Source: Verrucomicrobiota bacterium
Lineage (GTDB): Bacteria > Verrucomicrobiota > Verrucomicrobiia > Verrucomicrobiales > Verrucomicrobiaceae
Reading direction: 5' to 3'
DNA length: 64,000 nucleotides
Assembly: GCA_025360015.1 (NCBI GenBank)
Contig: JANYCZ010000032.1
Location: 1 to 64,000, forward strand
Shown: piece after piece, positions 49,501-57,509 of the stretch
How the letters are laid out: each line of letters starts with the position of its first letter
Numbering within the stretch: position 1 is the stretch's first letter
Program-made: the position numbers and the translations under genes
Notes under the pieces: model-generated
The model's input: the letters and a program-made list of their open reading frames with translations, nothing else
The model's database searches: none
Told to the model about the DNA's origin: nothing

Positions 49501-52359
49501 GCCACCGCTGGCAGCGCGGAGAAGCGTGCGTTCTTGAGAAAAATCGGCGTGGAGCATGTGCTCGACTCACGCACGCTCGCCTTTGCCGGCGAGGTCATGC
49601 GCATCACGAATGACGAGGGCGTCGATCTCGTGCTTAATTCACTCGCAGGCGAGGCCATCCACCAAAGCCTCTCGCTGCTGCGCCAGTACGGCCGCTTCCT
49701 CGAAATCGGCAAGCGCGACATCTACGGCAACACCAAGGTGGGGCTCTTCCCCTTCCGCAAAAATCTCTCCTACCACGCCATCGACCTCGGGCACGCGCTC
49801 GATCCGCGCAATTCGAAGCCCCTCATGGGCAGCCTTAAAAAGCTGTTCACCACGCGCAAGCTCCCTGCCCTGCCCTACCGTGCGTTTGCCTTGGCGGATG
49901 CCGCCAATGCCTTCCGTTACATCACGCAGGCACGGCAGATTGGCAAAGTGGTGCTCACTGTGGCAGATGCCCAAGTCTCGCTCAGCGCTGAGGCCCAAGA
50001 GGCCGCGCTCCAATTGAATGCCGAAGCGACGTATCTTGTCGCCGGTGGCCTCGGCGGCTTCGGTCTCGCCATGTCGCAGTGGTTGGTGGTCCAGGGCGCA
50101 CGCCATCTTGTGCTCTCCAGCCGCAGCGGTGCCTCCACCGATGAAGCCCGTGCGGGTGTGGCCGCCATGCAGGCGGCGGGCGCTACCGTCACTGTGATCC
50201 CGTCCGATGTGAGCGATCCGGCCAGCGTGACCGCGCTGCTGCAAGAAATCGCACAGTCGCATCCGCCTCTGCGGGGTGTCTTCCACGTCGCTATGGTTCT
50301 CGATGATGGACTGATCTCCCAGCTCGATGCAGAGCGTTTCACCAAGGTCACCACACCCAAGATCAATGGCGCATGGAATTTGCATGTGCAGACCCAAGGC
50401 CTCGCGCTGGATCACTTCGTCATGTTCTCCTCGGTGGCCTCCATCATCGGCAGTCCGGGCCAGGCGAACTACGCCGCCGCGAATGCTTTCCTCGATGCTC
50501 TCGCAAACCACCGCCGCAGTCAGGGCCTCCCCGCGCTGACCATCAACTGGGGCGTCATGGCTGGTGTCGGCTACGTGGCGCGGCACAAGAAACTGGAGGA
50601 GCACTTTGCCCGCATCGGCTGGTCGGGCATCACGCCTGCCGAGTCCCTGCCCATCCTCGGCCGCCTCATGCAGCAGCCCGCCATCAGCCAGATGATGGTC
50701 TCGCGCATCGACTGGTCCAAGTGGGCCGCAGTGACTCCCGCCATCATCGCGACTCCACGCTATGCCGAGCTGACCACGGAGGATGCGCTCCGGCAGCATC
50801 AGTCCGACGGTGCCAACTGGCTGCGCGAGGCCGTGCTCAGCGCGGCGCCTGAAGAGCAACTGGCGATCCTCGACACCTTCCTGCGCGAGCAGGTGGGCAA
50901 GATCCTCCGCGTCTCCCCCGCCAAGATCGACTCCAAACGTCCGCTGAACGAAATCGGCATCGATTCGCTGATGGCGGTCGAGCTCATCCATCAGATCGAA
51001 AGCCAGACCGGCATCGCCATTCCCACCGGGCAGCTCATGGGTGGAACACCCACCGTGCAGAAGCTCGCCGAAATTCTGCTCACCGCCCTGACCGGCGGCA
51101 AAGCCGAATACGCCGGCGCTGACACACTGCAGGAACCTGCGGCGGCGTCTGCTGACGACTTTGTGCATGACTCCCATCTGGGGCGGTGGGACATTCCTTT
51201 TGCCAGCGGCCCTGTCCCTGACTCACAGATTCAGCAGCCGCAGATCATCTTCCTCACCGGCGTACTCGAGTTCTTCGGTGCCTTCCTGCTGCGCGATCTT
51301 TTGCAGCATACCCGGGCCGGGATTCACTGCCTCATCAGCGCCGCAGATACCGCCACTGCCACGCAGCAGATCGAGGCGCATCTGACACACTACGCCTGCT
51401 GGGACGAGTCCTTCCGCCCGCGCATCGTACCCGTCCTCGGCAGCCTCGCGCAGCCCTTGCTGGGGCTTGAGCCCGTCGCATTCGATCTGCTCGCCGCTAC
51501 CGTGGATGCGATCTACCACACGGCGGCGCACATCAATCACATCGCCGCGTATGGGCAGCTCAAGACGATCAACGTGAACGGCTCGGTGGAGATCCTCCGT
51601 CTGGCTGCGCAGAGCAGGCTCAAGCCCGTGCACTACCTTTCCAGCGCCACGGTTCTGTCCGCCAGCAACACCGCCGATGACAGACCGCTGCGTGAAGACG
51701 ACCCCCTGCCTGAGCATGCCAAACTCATGGTGGGCTACAGCCAGAGCCGCTGGGTCGCGGAGCAATTGTTTGTGCAGGCCCGCGCGCACGGCCTGCCAGT
51801 CAATGTGTACCGCCCGGGCCTTCTCGTGGGTGATGACCAGACCGGTGTCTGCCCCAGCGACAACATCATCTGGCTCTTTCTCAAAACCTGCATCGACGCC
51901 GGGGTGGGCCCGGATGCAGCCTACAGCAGCCTCTTCACTCCGGTCGATTTCGTGGCGACCGCGCTCGTGCGGCTCTCACTCAACCTTGCCGGTTTGGGGC
52001 GCAACTACCACCTCATCAATCCCGCCGCTCCCAGCTTCCGCGAAGTGCTGGAGCTGGCGCGCACCTGCGGTTACCCTATTCGTTTGGTGCCGGAGGCTCA
52101 ATGGGAAGCCACGCTTTCCGGCGGCAGTCTCAATGTTCAGCAAAACCCGGTGGCCGCCTACCAATTGTTCATTCCACGCGAGGTGCTGTCCACCTTCGTG
52201 GAGGAGCAGTCGGCGGAATTCTGCCGCAACGCGCTGCACGATCTGGAAGGCACCGGCGTCAACTGCCCACCCATTGATCAGGCGCGCATGCAGCTCTACC
52301 TCCAGCATTTTGCCGGCACTGGTTTTCTGCCCCCAGCAGGCGTTCCTTCCGGCACTTGA
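43546..52359 (+). CDS. Type I polyketide synthase, KS-AT-DH-MT-psiKR-ER-KR-ACP-reductase
   Basis: 2,937 residues. KS about 8-430 (Cys181 in DTACSSS, His316, His356). AT about 540-860 (Ser633 in GHSMGE; YAFHS box, suggesting malonyl-CoA). DH about 900-1190 (His932 in LKDHRVGQH, Asp1099 in HPALLDACIH). C-methyltransferase about 1360-1560 (LEIGAGTGG at 1406). Structural KR half about 1575-1790. ER about 1826-2140 (TGGVGQA at 1966). KR about 2160-2345 (GGLGGFG, Tyr2309; LDD box, B-type). ACP about 2440-2510 (Ser2474 in GIDSLMAVEL). Thioester reductase about 2560-2930. One module with a complete reductive loop and methylation suggests an iterative enzyme making a reduced, methyl-branched chain released reductively. 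The reductase motifs are altered (TGVLEFFG, YSQSR). No phosphopantetheinyl transferase gene is nearby. Confidence 0.93.
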   Translation: MPEPTVADPIAIIGIGCRLPGGATNAASFWQMLMGGVDAIREVTLDRWDTRSYYDPEQGKPGKTYSKWAGLIDEIDTFDAGFFGITQREAPFIDPQQRLLLEATWEALMDAGQQVDIVKGEDTGVFVGVSTHDYGDIQQNDMGRGLAYPHSATGVASSIAANRISYALNFQGPSVAVDTACSSSMVAVHMACQALWNKECHRAIAAGVNCIISPYPFVAFSSMGMLSPEGRCKAFDASANGFVRGEGVGAVCLKPLSVALADGDPIYAVIRSTAVNQDGRTSGMTVPSRGSQQELIATACRLAGVAPHEIQYAEAHGTGTTIGDLIEGSALGTILGVGRQPGEDCLLGSVKTNIGHLEAGSGIAGLIKVALCLKHGMVPPNLHFKNPNPSLNFERLCLKVPVTATPLKQDEQHRMLACINSFGFGGTNAHAVLEAAPQPAPLVPAPAGDEPELILPLSARGSDEALLAVAKSFHAYLESADESLSLRDICAAASRRRTHHEFRLAAVASTRAGMSAALAAFLSGEQAPGLHIGQPVKNARLVFVFSGQGPQWWAMGRELMEQEPVFRQTLQICHDELQKLGGCSLLDELRRDEKTTRLNETQIAQTALFALQVSLAALWQSWGVRPYAVVGHSMGEVAAAHVCGALSLPEAVRVIHHRGRCMEKTPLRGKMIAAALTRAEAEAIIAPYGERASLAAVNGPKMVSISGDGDAVDEIFQALEQRELFVRYVPVNYAFHSAHMDPVRDELANSLAGLQPQAGKVKIYSTVTGKLADGTDYDAGYWWKNVRQSVLFAPAIDAVIAAGQTHFLEISPHPVLSNSMTECLAEADAIGMVMPSLRRQKPERATLLGTLGALHVNGHEVDWTALYPEVSAALRLPGYPWQREHFWHEPAFSMRLRTHPQLNPLIKLARPNIHPTWETPLNKHVLTWLKDHRVGQHLIFPGAGYVEMALAAGQELHPDKPVLLEELEIHRGCILPAGDDVPLLQISCVTEENTFVIQSTPSEDPPNWTQHVTGRMRAEPERRQPAPFDLAAIQQRCVAEIDGKTFYQSAAAAELHYGPQFQALTHVWAGQDEALGRIELPAAATAEMDRYIVHPALLDACIHPTIAIPADGLYLPARMERIRCFSRPGAKVWAYVRRTQAIAKKIIVIDLFILDDAGTVLLEISDFLCKHTAMSSAPGSGAQADWLYQSEWQLKPLPASRARTPADWLPDNTTLAAQLRESAARFSTALGMNARYQEWEPRFLQLCRASILTVLKQLGWRTKPDENVTLPALLKRLKVQPAHERFLHRLLTQLEPDGWLQAQPSAEVPGWTVTAKPAALNRDKLWQDLVFHFPAFHPELILLDRCTDGLADLLRGKCDSAALLSANMLEHFQAGSVFTRVYNHLIGEAVAAALVQLPEGRRVRILEIGAGTGGVTASVLPRLPNAGVEYYFTDVSDRHFDQAGKKFGDYPAVQYRVLDLDHPPADQGFADERFDLVIVSNALSLTQDVQRSLQHLRQLLASSSLLLALEIESPTPWHDLVGGTDARWWHFQDIALRANHPLLPSADWLQLFTAAGFATVEAVADASNHSQTGQVVLLARGPELPQLVASFDAAPAAPGLWLLFADQQGLAASLADELRQRGDTCLVVTAADTFTRISADEVQLRAAAVEDYTRLLFELPPFTSLRGVIHLWSLDAPAGTDITTAALAMSQTLVCHSSLHLVQALNAAGHDTLPGLWFVTRGAQPAGEKTSTLSLTQSPLHGMARVIMSECPDLHCRTIDLDAAASADDTAILLNELLHADAEAEIAWRGEARYAHRLMHASLDHLAQSSTSSFTAEQCFRLESAKPGSLDKLVFRAKPRRAPGRNEVEIEICAAALNFRDVMKALGIYPAEAADAMLLGDECAGRIVRVGAGITQFKAGDEVMALAAGCFGTHVTTVEHAVLLKPAHLTMEEAATMMVTYLTASYALSHQGRMSKGERVLIHAATGGVGQAAVRIAKATGAEIFATAGSAEKRAFLRKIGVEHVLDSRTLAFAGEVMRITNDEGVDLVLNSLAGEAIHQSLSLLRQYGRFLEIGKRDIYGNTKVGLFPFRKNLSYHAIDLGHALDPRNSKPLMGSLKKLFTTRKLPALPYRAFALADAANAFRYITQARQIGKVVLTVADAQVSLSAEAQEAALQLNAEATYLVAGGLGGFGLAMSQWLVVQGARHLVLSSRSGASTDEARAGVAAMQAAGATVTVIPSDVSDPASVTALLQEIAQSHPPLRGVFHVAMVLDDGLISQLDAERFTKVTTPKINGAWNLHVQTQGLALDHFVMFSSVASIIGSPGQANYAAANAFLDALANHRRSQGLPALTINWGVMAGVGYVARHKKLEEHFARIGWSGITPAESLPILGRLMQQPAISQMMVSRIDWSKWAAVTPAIIATPRYAELTTEDALRQHQSDGANWLREAVLSAAPEEQLAILDTFLREQVGKILRVSPAKIDSKRPLNEIGIDSLMAVELIHQIESQTGIAIPTGQLMGGTPTVQKLAEILLTALTGGKAEYAGADTLQEPAAASADDFVHDSHLGRWDIPFASGPVPDSQIQQPQIIFLTGVLEFFGAFLLRDLLQHTRAGIHCLISAADTATATQQIEAHLTHYACWDESFRPRIVPVLGSLAQPLLGLEPVAFDLLAATVDAIYHTAAHINHIAAYGQLKTINVNGSVEILRLAAQSRLKPVHYLSSATVLSASNTADDRPLREDDPLPEHAKLMVGYSQSRWVAEQLFVQARAHGLPVNVYRPGLLVGDDQTGVCPSDNIIWLFLKTCIDAGVGPDAAYSSLFTPVDFVATALVRLSLNLAGLGRNYHLINPAAPSFREVLELARTCGYPIRLVPEAQWEATLSGGSLNVQQNPVAAYQLFIPREVLSTFVEEQSAEFCRNALHDLEGTGVNCPPIDQARMQLYLQHFAGTGFLPPAGVPSGT

Positions 52360-52576
52360 TGCCCCTTTTATAGCAGCTCGGCAGCGCATTCACCGGCCTT
52401 GCGCGCCCTTCAAAAAACCTTGGTAGTTGGCGTGACTTCGGCCATGGTCATGGGCATGAAAAGAAGTCTCACGAGAGGCATCCGCTAGGGGCGGCAAACG
52501 CGATTTACAGGCGCTCTGAGGGGGCTGCCATAGAAGCGTCTGAAGCGTTGCCAAATGACTTTGCTAAACGTTGACC

Positions 52577-55500
52577 ATGCCTCTGCCAAAAATCGCTGAC
52601 TCTCCCGCTCCGGGCCCGGAGGTCCTTGCCACTCCCGCGTTGCAAACGCTGGAGCTGGTCGTGCGGCACTCGCCAGATTTCATCGGCGTGTCAGACACAG
52701 CCGGGAAACTCATTTTCGTCAATGAGGCGGCCACGCGCCTGATGGATTCCAGCTCGGAGGAGATGACCTCCTTTTCGTGGGAGGATCTTTTTGTGCAGGA
52801 TGAGCGCTTCTTTCTAAAAGAGGTCGTGCTGCCAACGGTTCTGCGAGCAGCAAAATGGGAAGGAGAATTGAGCTTCCTCCATCCCAAGACCGGATTGCCC
52901 ATTCCGGTGCTGTTCAATGTGTTTCGCCTGGACGATCCGCAGACGGGCAAACCGGTAAATTTTGCGACGATCACCCGCGATCTGACTCAACAAAAACTGC
53001 AGGAGGCCCTGTTTCTGGACGCGCGACGGCGGGTGGAATCTGTGCTCACCGCCACAGAGGTCGGGACTTGGGAGTACGACATCGTGGCAGACCAGGTCTG
53101 GGCCGATGCAAATCTCGCGCGCATGTTTGGCGTCACCTCCGAAGATGCGGAGGGTGGCAGCCTCGAAGCGTACTTGAAGGCCATCCATCCGGAAGACCGC
53201 TCTCATGTCGAAGCGTCGGTTGGAGCCGTTCTGCGCGAAGGCACCAAGTTTGTCTCCGAGTACCGTCTTCTGCAAAAGGACGGCAGCTACCGCTCCGTCA
53301 TCGCCCGCGGCTCGGTGGAGCGCGATGAACACGGCAAGCCTCTGCGGCTGCCTGGCGTCATCCTGGACGTGACCGAGCGTATGCAGGCGGAGAGCGACCG
53401 CCGGGAACTGACCGCCGAATTGGAACGCCAGCGGCGCACCATGGAGGCCATGCTCACCTCCATCACGGACTTCGTTTACAGCTTCGACCGCCAAGGTCGT
53501 TTCGTTTTCGTGAACAAGCCTTTGCTCGATCTCTGGGGTGTGGACTTGAACAGCGCGGTCGGAAAAACCTTCTTTGATCTGGGCTATCCGGACGATCTGG
53601 CAGGAACTCTCCAGCGCCAGATTCAGCAGGTGTTCGACACCAAGCTGCCGCTGACAGACCGAACGCCCTACATCAGCGCCACAGGCACCGGCGGTTTCTA
53701 TGAGTACATCTTTTCTCCCGTCTTTTCCGCCGAGGGTGAAGTGGAGTTTGTCGCGGGCTCGACGCGGGACGTCACCCGTGACCAGATGGCGATCAATGTT
53801 CTGCAGCAGAGTGAAACGGTCTTCCGTCAGCTCGCGGACTCCATGCCGCAGATCGTCTGGTCTGCTCTTCCGGACGGCACGCTGGACTATTACAACAAGC
53901 GCTGGTTTGAATTCATCGGCACGGACGGCAGCGACAAGGAGCAGGCGGAGTGGAGCCGTCACCTCCATGCGGAGGACCTGCCCGGGGTCGCTGCACGTTG
54001 GTCGGAAGCACTCGCTGCCGGCAACCCTTACAACGCTGAGTTTCGCGTGCGGCGGGCAGACGGGGAGTTTCGCTGGTTCCTGGTGCGCGCCCTGCCGGCG
54101 CTGGATGCCGAAGGGGTCATCTCCCGCTGGTACGGCACCTGCACGGACGTCCATGAACAGCGCGCCTTGCAGGGCAAGCTGGAGCGCAGTGAAGTCCTCT
54201 TTCGCCAGTTGGCTGACACTATTCCTCAGCTCGCCTGGATGGCCCGCCCTGACGGCTGGATCTTCTGGTACAACCACCGCTGGCATGAATACACCGGCAC
54301 CACACCGGAGCAGATGGATGGCTGGGGATGGAAGGACGTGCACGATCCTGAGACGCTGCCCCAAGTCCTCACCGAATGGCAGCAATGCATCGACAGCGGC
54401 CAGCCCTTCGACATGACCTTTCCGATTCGTGGCGCGGATGGCATCTTCAGGCCCTTCCTCACCCGCGCCATGCCATTCCGGGATGAGACCGGCGCTATTG
54501 CCCTCTGGTTCGGCAGTAACACAGACGTCAGTGAACAAAAGCGCATCGAAGAAGAGCGCAATGGTCTCCTCGCCAGTGAACGCGCCGCCCGCAATCTCGC
54601 GGAGCACGCCAGCCGGATGAAGGACGAATTCCTCGCCACCCTCTCGCATGAGATCCGCTCGCCGCTCAATGCCATCTTCGGCTGGACCCAAATCCTCCGG
54701 GAGGAAATCCCTGACGCGAAGACCCTCGCCATGGGACTGGAGGTGATCGACCGCAATGTGCGCCTGCAGACCCAGCTCATCGAAGATCTGCTGGACATGA
54801 GCCGGATCATCTCAGGCAAGCTGCGGCTGGATGTGCAGCAGCTTCAACCCGACGCCTGCATCAAGGCCGCCATCGAAACGGTCATGCCCGCAGCCTACGC
54901 CAAAGACATCCGCGTGGAGCAGATTCTCGACCCGCAGGCCGGTCCCATGACGGGAGATCCCGCCCGCGTTCAGCAGATCGTCTGGAATCTTCTCTCCAAT
55001 GCGATCAAGTTCACCCCCAAGGGCGGCAAGGTCCAAGTGACGCTGCAAAGGATCAATTCCCACCTCGAGCTCAGCGTGGCGGACAGTGGTGAAGGGATCA
55101 TTCCCGAGTTCCTGCCCCATGTGTTTGACCGCTTCCGCCAAGCGGATGCCGCCATGAACCGCAAGCATGGCGGCCTGGGCCTGGGGCTGGCGATTGTGAA
55201 GCAGCTCGTGGAACTCCACGGCGGCACCATCCGCGTGCACAGCGCAGGCACAGGAAAGGGGGCCACCTTCACCGTGGACCTGCCCCTCCAGGCAGCGCAG
55301 ATGAGTTCAGAAGCCGGGGAGCGCACGCATCCCGAGGTTTCCGCCTTCCCTCCGCACTTCCGCAAAAACACCGATCTCCAAGGCATCCATGTGCTGGTCG
55401 TGGATGATGAGCAGGACGCACGGGAACTGGTGAAACGGATCCTCATCGACTGCCAGGCCGAAGTCACCATCGCCCCTTCCGCCTCTGCGGCCCTGCGCTT

Positions 55501-55780
55501 GATCCCCAACCTCCGCCCCCACCTCGTCCTCAGCGACATCGGCATGCCCGACATGGATGGCTATGAATTTCTGCGCAGGCTTCGAAAGCTGGAGACCCGC
55601 GAAGGCGGAGACACCGTTGCCGTGGCGCTCACCGCCTTTGCACGGGCGGAAGACCGGATCAAAGCGCTTCAGGTGGGCTTTCTCTCCCATGTGTCCAAAC
55701 CGGTCGAGCCCACCGAACTTGTTGCCACCATCGCAGCCGCCGTCCGCCAATCCCAGCGCCGCAGCCCGGAGTGGAGTTGA
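52577..55780 (+). CDS. Hybrid sensor histidine kinase with five PAS domains
   Basis: 1,067 residues from ATG 52577; no transmembrane segment, so cytosolic. PAS domains lie roughly at 25-140, 150-270, 285-400, 410-530 and 540-660. The last two are near-duplicates (RQLADSMPQIVWSALPDGTL versus RQLADTIPQLAWMARPDGWI). HisKA has His691 in LATLSHEIRSPLNAIFGW. The HATPase region contains QIVWNLLSNAIKFTPKGGKV, DSGEGI and GGLGLGLAIVKQL. A C-terminal receiver has Asp987 in LVLSDIGMPDMDG. Autophosphorylation followed by intramolecular transfer is expected. No DNA-binding response regulator or Hpt gene is adjacent. It starts 218 bp after the PKS, so a regulatory link is possible but unproven. Confidence 0.93.
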   Translation: MPLPKIADSPAPGPEVLATPALQTLELVVRHSPDFIGVSDTAGKLIFVNEAATRLMDSSSEEMTSFSWEDLFVQDERFFLKEVVLPTVLRAAKWEGELSFLHPKTGLPIPVLFNVFRLDDPQTGKPVNFATITRDLTQQKLQEALFLDARRRVESVLTATEVGTWEYDIVADQVWADANLARMFGVTSEDAEGGSLEAYLKAIHPEDRSHVEASVGAVLREGTKFVSEYRLLQKDGSYRSVIARGSVERDEHGKPLRLPGVILDVTERMQAESDRRELTAELERQRRTMEAMLTSITDFVYSFDRQGRFVFVNKPLLDLWGVDLNSAVGKTFFDLGYPDDLAGTLQRQIQQVFDTKLPLTDRTPYISATGTGGFYEYIFSPVFSAEGEVEFVAGSTRDVTRDQMAINVLQQSETVFRQLADSMPQIVWSALPDGTLDYYNKRWFEFIGTDGSDKEQAEWSRHLHAEDLPGVAARWSEALAAGNPYNAEFRVRRADGEFRWFLVRALPALDAEGVISRWYGTCTDVHEQRALQGKLERSEVLFRQLADTIPQLAWMARPDGWIFWYNHRWHEYTGTTPEQMDGWGWKDVHDPETLPQVLTEWQQCIDSGQPFDMTFPIRGADGIFRPFLTRAMPFRDETGAIALWFGSNTDVSEQKRIEEERNGLLASERAARNLAEHASRMKDEFLATLSHEIRSPLNAIFGWTQILREEIPDAKTLAMGLEVIDRNVRLQTQLIEDLLDMSRIISGKLRLDVQQLQPDACIKAAIETVMPAAYAKDIRVEQILDPQAGPMTGDPARVQQIVWNLLSNAIKFTPKGGKVQVTLQRINSHLELSVADSGEGIIPEFLPHVFDRFRQADAAMNRKHGGLGLGLAIVKQLVELHGGTIRVHSAGTGKGATFTVDLPLQAAQMSSEAGERTHPEVSAFPPHFRKNTDLQGIHVLVVDDEQDARELVKRILIDCQAEVTIAPSASAALRLIPNLRPHLVLSDIGMPDMDGYEFLRRLRKLETREGGDTVAVALTAFARAEDRIKALQVGFLSHVSKPVEPTELVATIAAAVRQSQRRSPEWS

Positions 55781-55861
55781 CATCGCGCGTTCAAGGCGCC
55801 CAGCCCTGCTACCCGCTTCCCTTCTTGATACTTGGAACGCGAAGTGCGACACACCGGCGGC

Positions 55862-56893
55862 ATGAACGAGATCACCAAACGCAAAAACTTCATCCCCGTC
55901 ACGGATGAACTGATCGCCTACCTTGATCAGTTCGGGCGCTGCTACTCGCTGCCGACGACGTATGACGAACTGCGCAACTTTTCCGAAAGCTACCCCCTCT
56001 TCGACAAGGAAGGCAACGCCACCTACTGGAGCAGCGTGCTCTACCCGCGCGAGCTGCAGCAGGAGATCTACCCCAAGCTCACCAGCATTTACTCCCAGCT
56101 CCGCACCGGAGACTTCCACGCCGTGCCGCATCTCTACGTCGAGCGCGTGGACTACTGCGAATTTGGCAACTCACGCCCGTTCCGTGTCCGCGTGGTGAAC
56201 CAGTACAATGACAACTACGACCACTTTTACGTGAAGACGGCGGACGCCTCCCGTGTCTATGGCCTCGAACTTGAGCACCTGCTCTCGCCGAATCGTATCA
56301 ACTATCTCATGCACCGCGGCGGCACCCTGGTGGAGGAACACATCGCCGGCATTCCAGGAGACGCCTTCATCCGCGACTACCTCCAGCGCCCCGACTTCAA
56401 CGGCGTCCGCCTCGCCAAGGAGTTCGTCAAATTCAGCGAACGCTGCTTCATCCGCCTGCTAGGTGACATGCGCAGCTACAACTACGTCGTGGACATGACC
56501 CCCGACTTTGAGGAAGTGCAGTACCGCGTCCGCGCCATCGACTTTGACCAGCAGAGCTATGAAGGCCGCAAAAGCCTGTACCTCCCGCAGTTCTTCAAGG
56601 AGAACAATCCCGTCGTCCAGCTCTGTGCCTCCTGCCTCAATTCCCCCACCATGAAGCAGTACCAGGAGGAGGAGCGCAGCCTCATCTCCCGCCGTTACCT
56701 CTCCGAGCACCAGCGCATCACCGCCCTGCTGCACTGCATGAAAAACAATGCGGTCGAGCCCTTTGAAAAGGTCGTGCAGCTCCGTGCTGAGCTGGGCGAG
56801 TTCCACGGGACCCACTTGTTCGACGTCTGCAAATCCATGGGGGAAATCGTCGAGCGCAACCTCGACCTCATGCTGGGGCGGCACCTGGAATAA
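55862..56893 (+). CDS. Unknown protein with kinase-fold-like catalytic motifs
   Basis: 343 residues from ATG 55862, soluble, no signal. It is not a family I can name. Two segments look like the catalytic core of kinase/aminoglycoside-phosphotransferase folds: FIRLLGDMRSYNYVVDMTPD (compare HGDLHxxNhhh, Asp then Asn five residues on) and YRVRAIDFDQQSYEGRKSLY (compare hhxIDFD). An N-terminal region (SLPTTYDELRNFSESYPLFD) and helical C-terminus (LLHCMKNNAVEPFEKVVQLR) flank them. No glycine-rich loop is obvious. The kinase-like reading is inference. It is 81 bp downstream of the sensor kinase on the same strand. Confidence 0.6.
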   Translation: MNEITKRKNFIPVTDELIAYLDQFGRCYSLPTTYDELRNFSESYPLFDKEGNATYWSSVLYPRELQQEIYPKLTSIYSQLRTGDFHAVPHLYVERVDYCEFGNSRPFRVRVVNQYNDNYDHFYVKTADASRVYGLELEHLLSPNRINYLMHRGGTLVEEHIAGIPGDAFIRDYLQRPDFNGVRLAKEFVKFSERCFIRLLGDMRSYNYVVDMTPDFEEVQYRVRAIDFDQQSYEGRKSLYLPQFFKENNPVVQLCASCLNSPTMKQYQEEERSLISRRYLSEHQRITALLHCMKNNAVEPFEKVVQLRAELGEFHGTHLFDVCKSMGEIVERNLDLMLGRHLE

Positions 56894-56944
56894 TCAGAGA
56901 TCGTGCTTGCCGCCAGCGCAGTCCTGATTTCTGCTGACCGTTCC

Positions 56945-57424
56945 ATGCCTTTCAAAATTGTCATCATCACTGGCGCCCAAATGGGCGTTGAACGCGCCAG
57001 CCTTGACTGGGCGCTGAAACACGAATTTCCGCACGGCGGCTGGTGTCCGAAGGGATTGCTCGGCGCTGCTGAGCCCCTCGATCCACGCTACAAGCTCAAA
57101 GAGGGCGAAACGGAAAATGTGCTGGAAGCCGTCGGCTCCAATGTGCGTGACGCCGAAGCCACCCTCGTCTTCACCATCGCCCCCAAGGCCGCCGGCACCG
57201 CCCAAAAAGCCGTCAGTGCTGCCCGCAAGCAGAAGAAGCCCGTGCTGCATGTGCACCGTGGCATTCTGGGTGTTTCCGAAAAGATCGTGGGCTTCATCGA
57301 CAAATACTACGTCCGCCGCCTCCACGTCACCGGCTCCGGCGACACTGACGAACCCGGCATCAGCGACTGGGCGATCGGCGAGCTTGAGAAAGCCAAGGGC
57401 ATTCTGGACCGCCGTCCGGACTGA
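56945..57424 (+). CDS. Putative molybdenum-cofactor carrier-type protein (YpsA/SLOG-like Rossmann fold)
   Basis: 159 residues from ATG 56945. The start FKIVIITGAQMGVERASLDW and HEFPHGGWCPKGLLGAAEPL match the pattern '(S)GGQTGVDRaALD...GlphGGWcPkGR.AEDG' of predicted Moco-carrier proteins of the SLOG/LOG superfamily. Later parts also fit: RYKLKEGETENV, ATLVFTIAPKAAGTAQKAV and KKPVLHV. Several usual residues differ (GA for GG, M for T, E for D). The family probably binds nucleotides or the molybdenum cofactor. It is 51 bp after the previous gene. An upstream in-frame ATG at 56903 is less family-like. Confidence 0.8.
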   Translation: MPFKIVIITGAQMGVERASLDWALKHEFPHGGWCPKGLLGAAEPLDPRYKLKEGETENVLEAVGSNVRDAEATLVFTIAPKAAGTAQKAVSAARKQKKPVLHVHRGILGVSEKIVGFIDKYYVRRLHVTGSGDTDEPGISDWAIGELEKAKGILDRRPD

Positions 57425-57509
57425 CCCCCCTCGCGCGCCATCACGGCCACACGGGATTTACAGCTTCCTGCGCACTGCTCGCGCATCCCTCATCAAGCAG
57501 TTCCACCGT

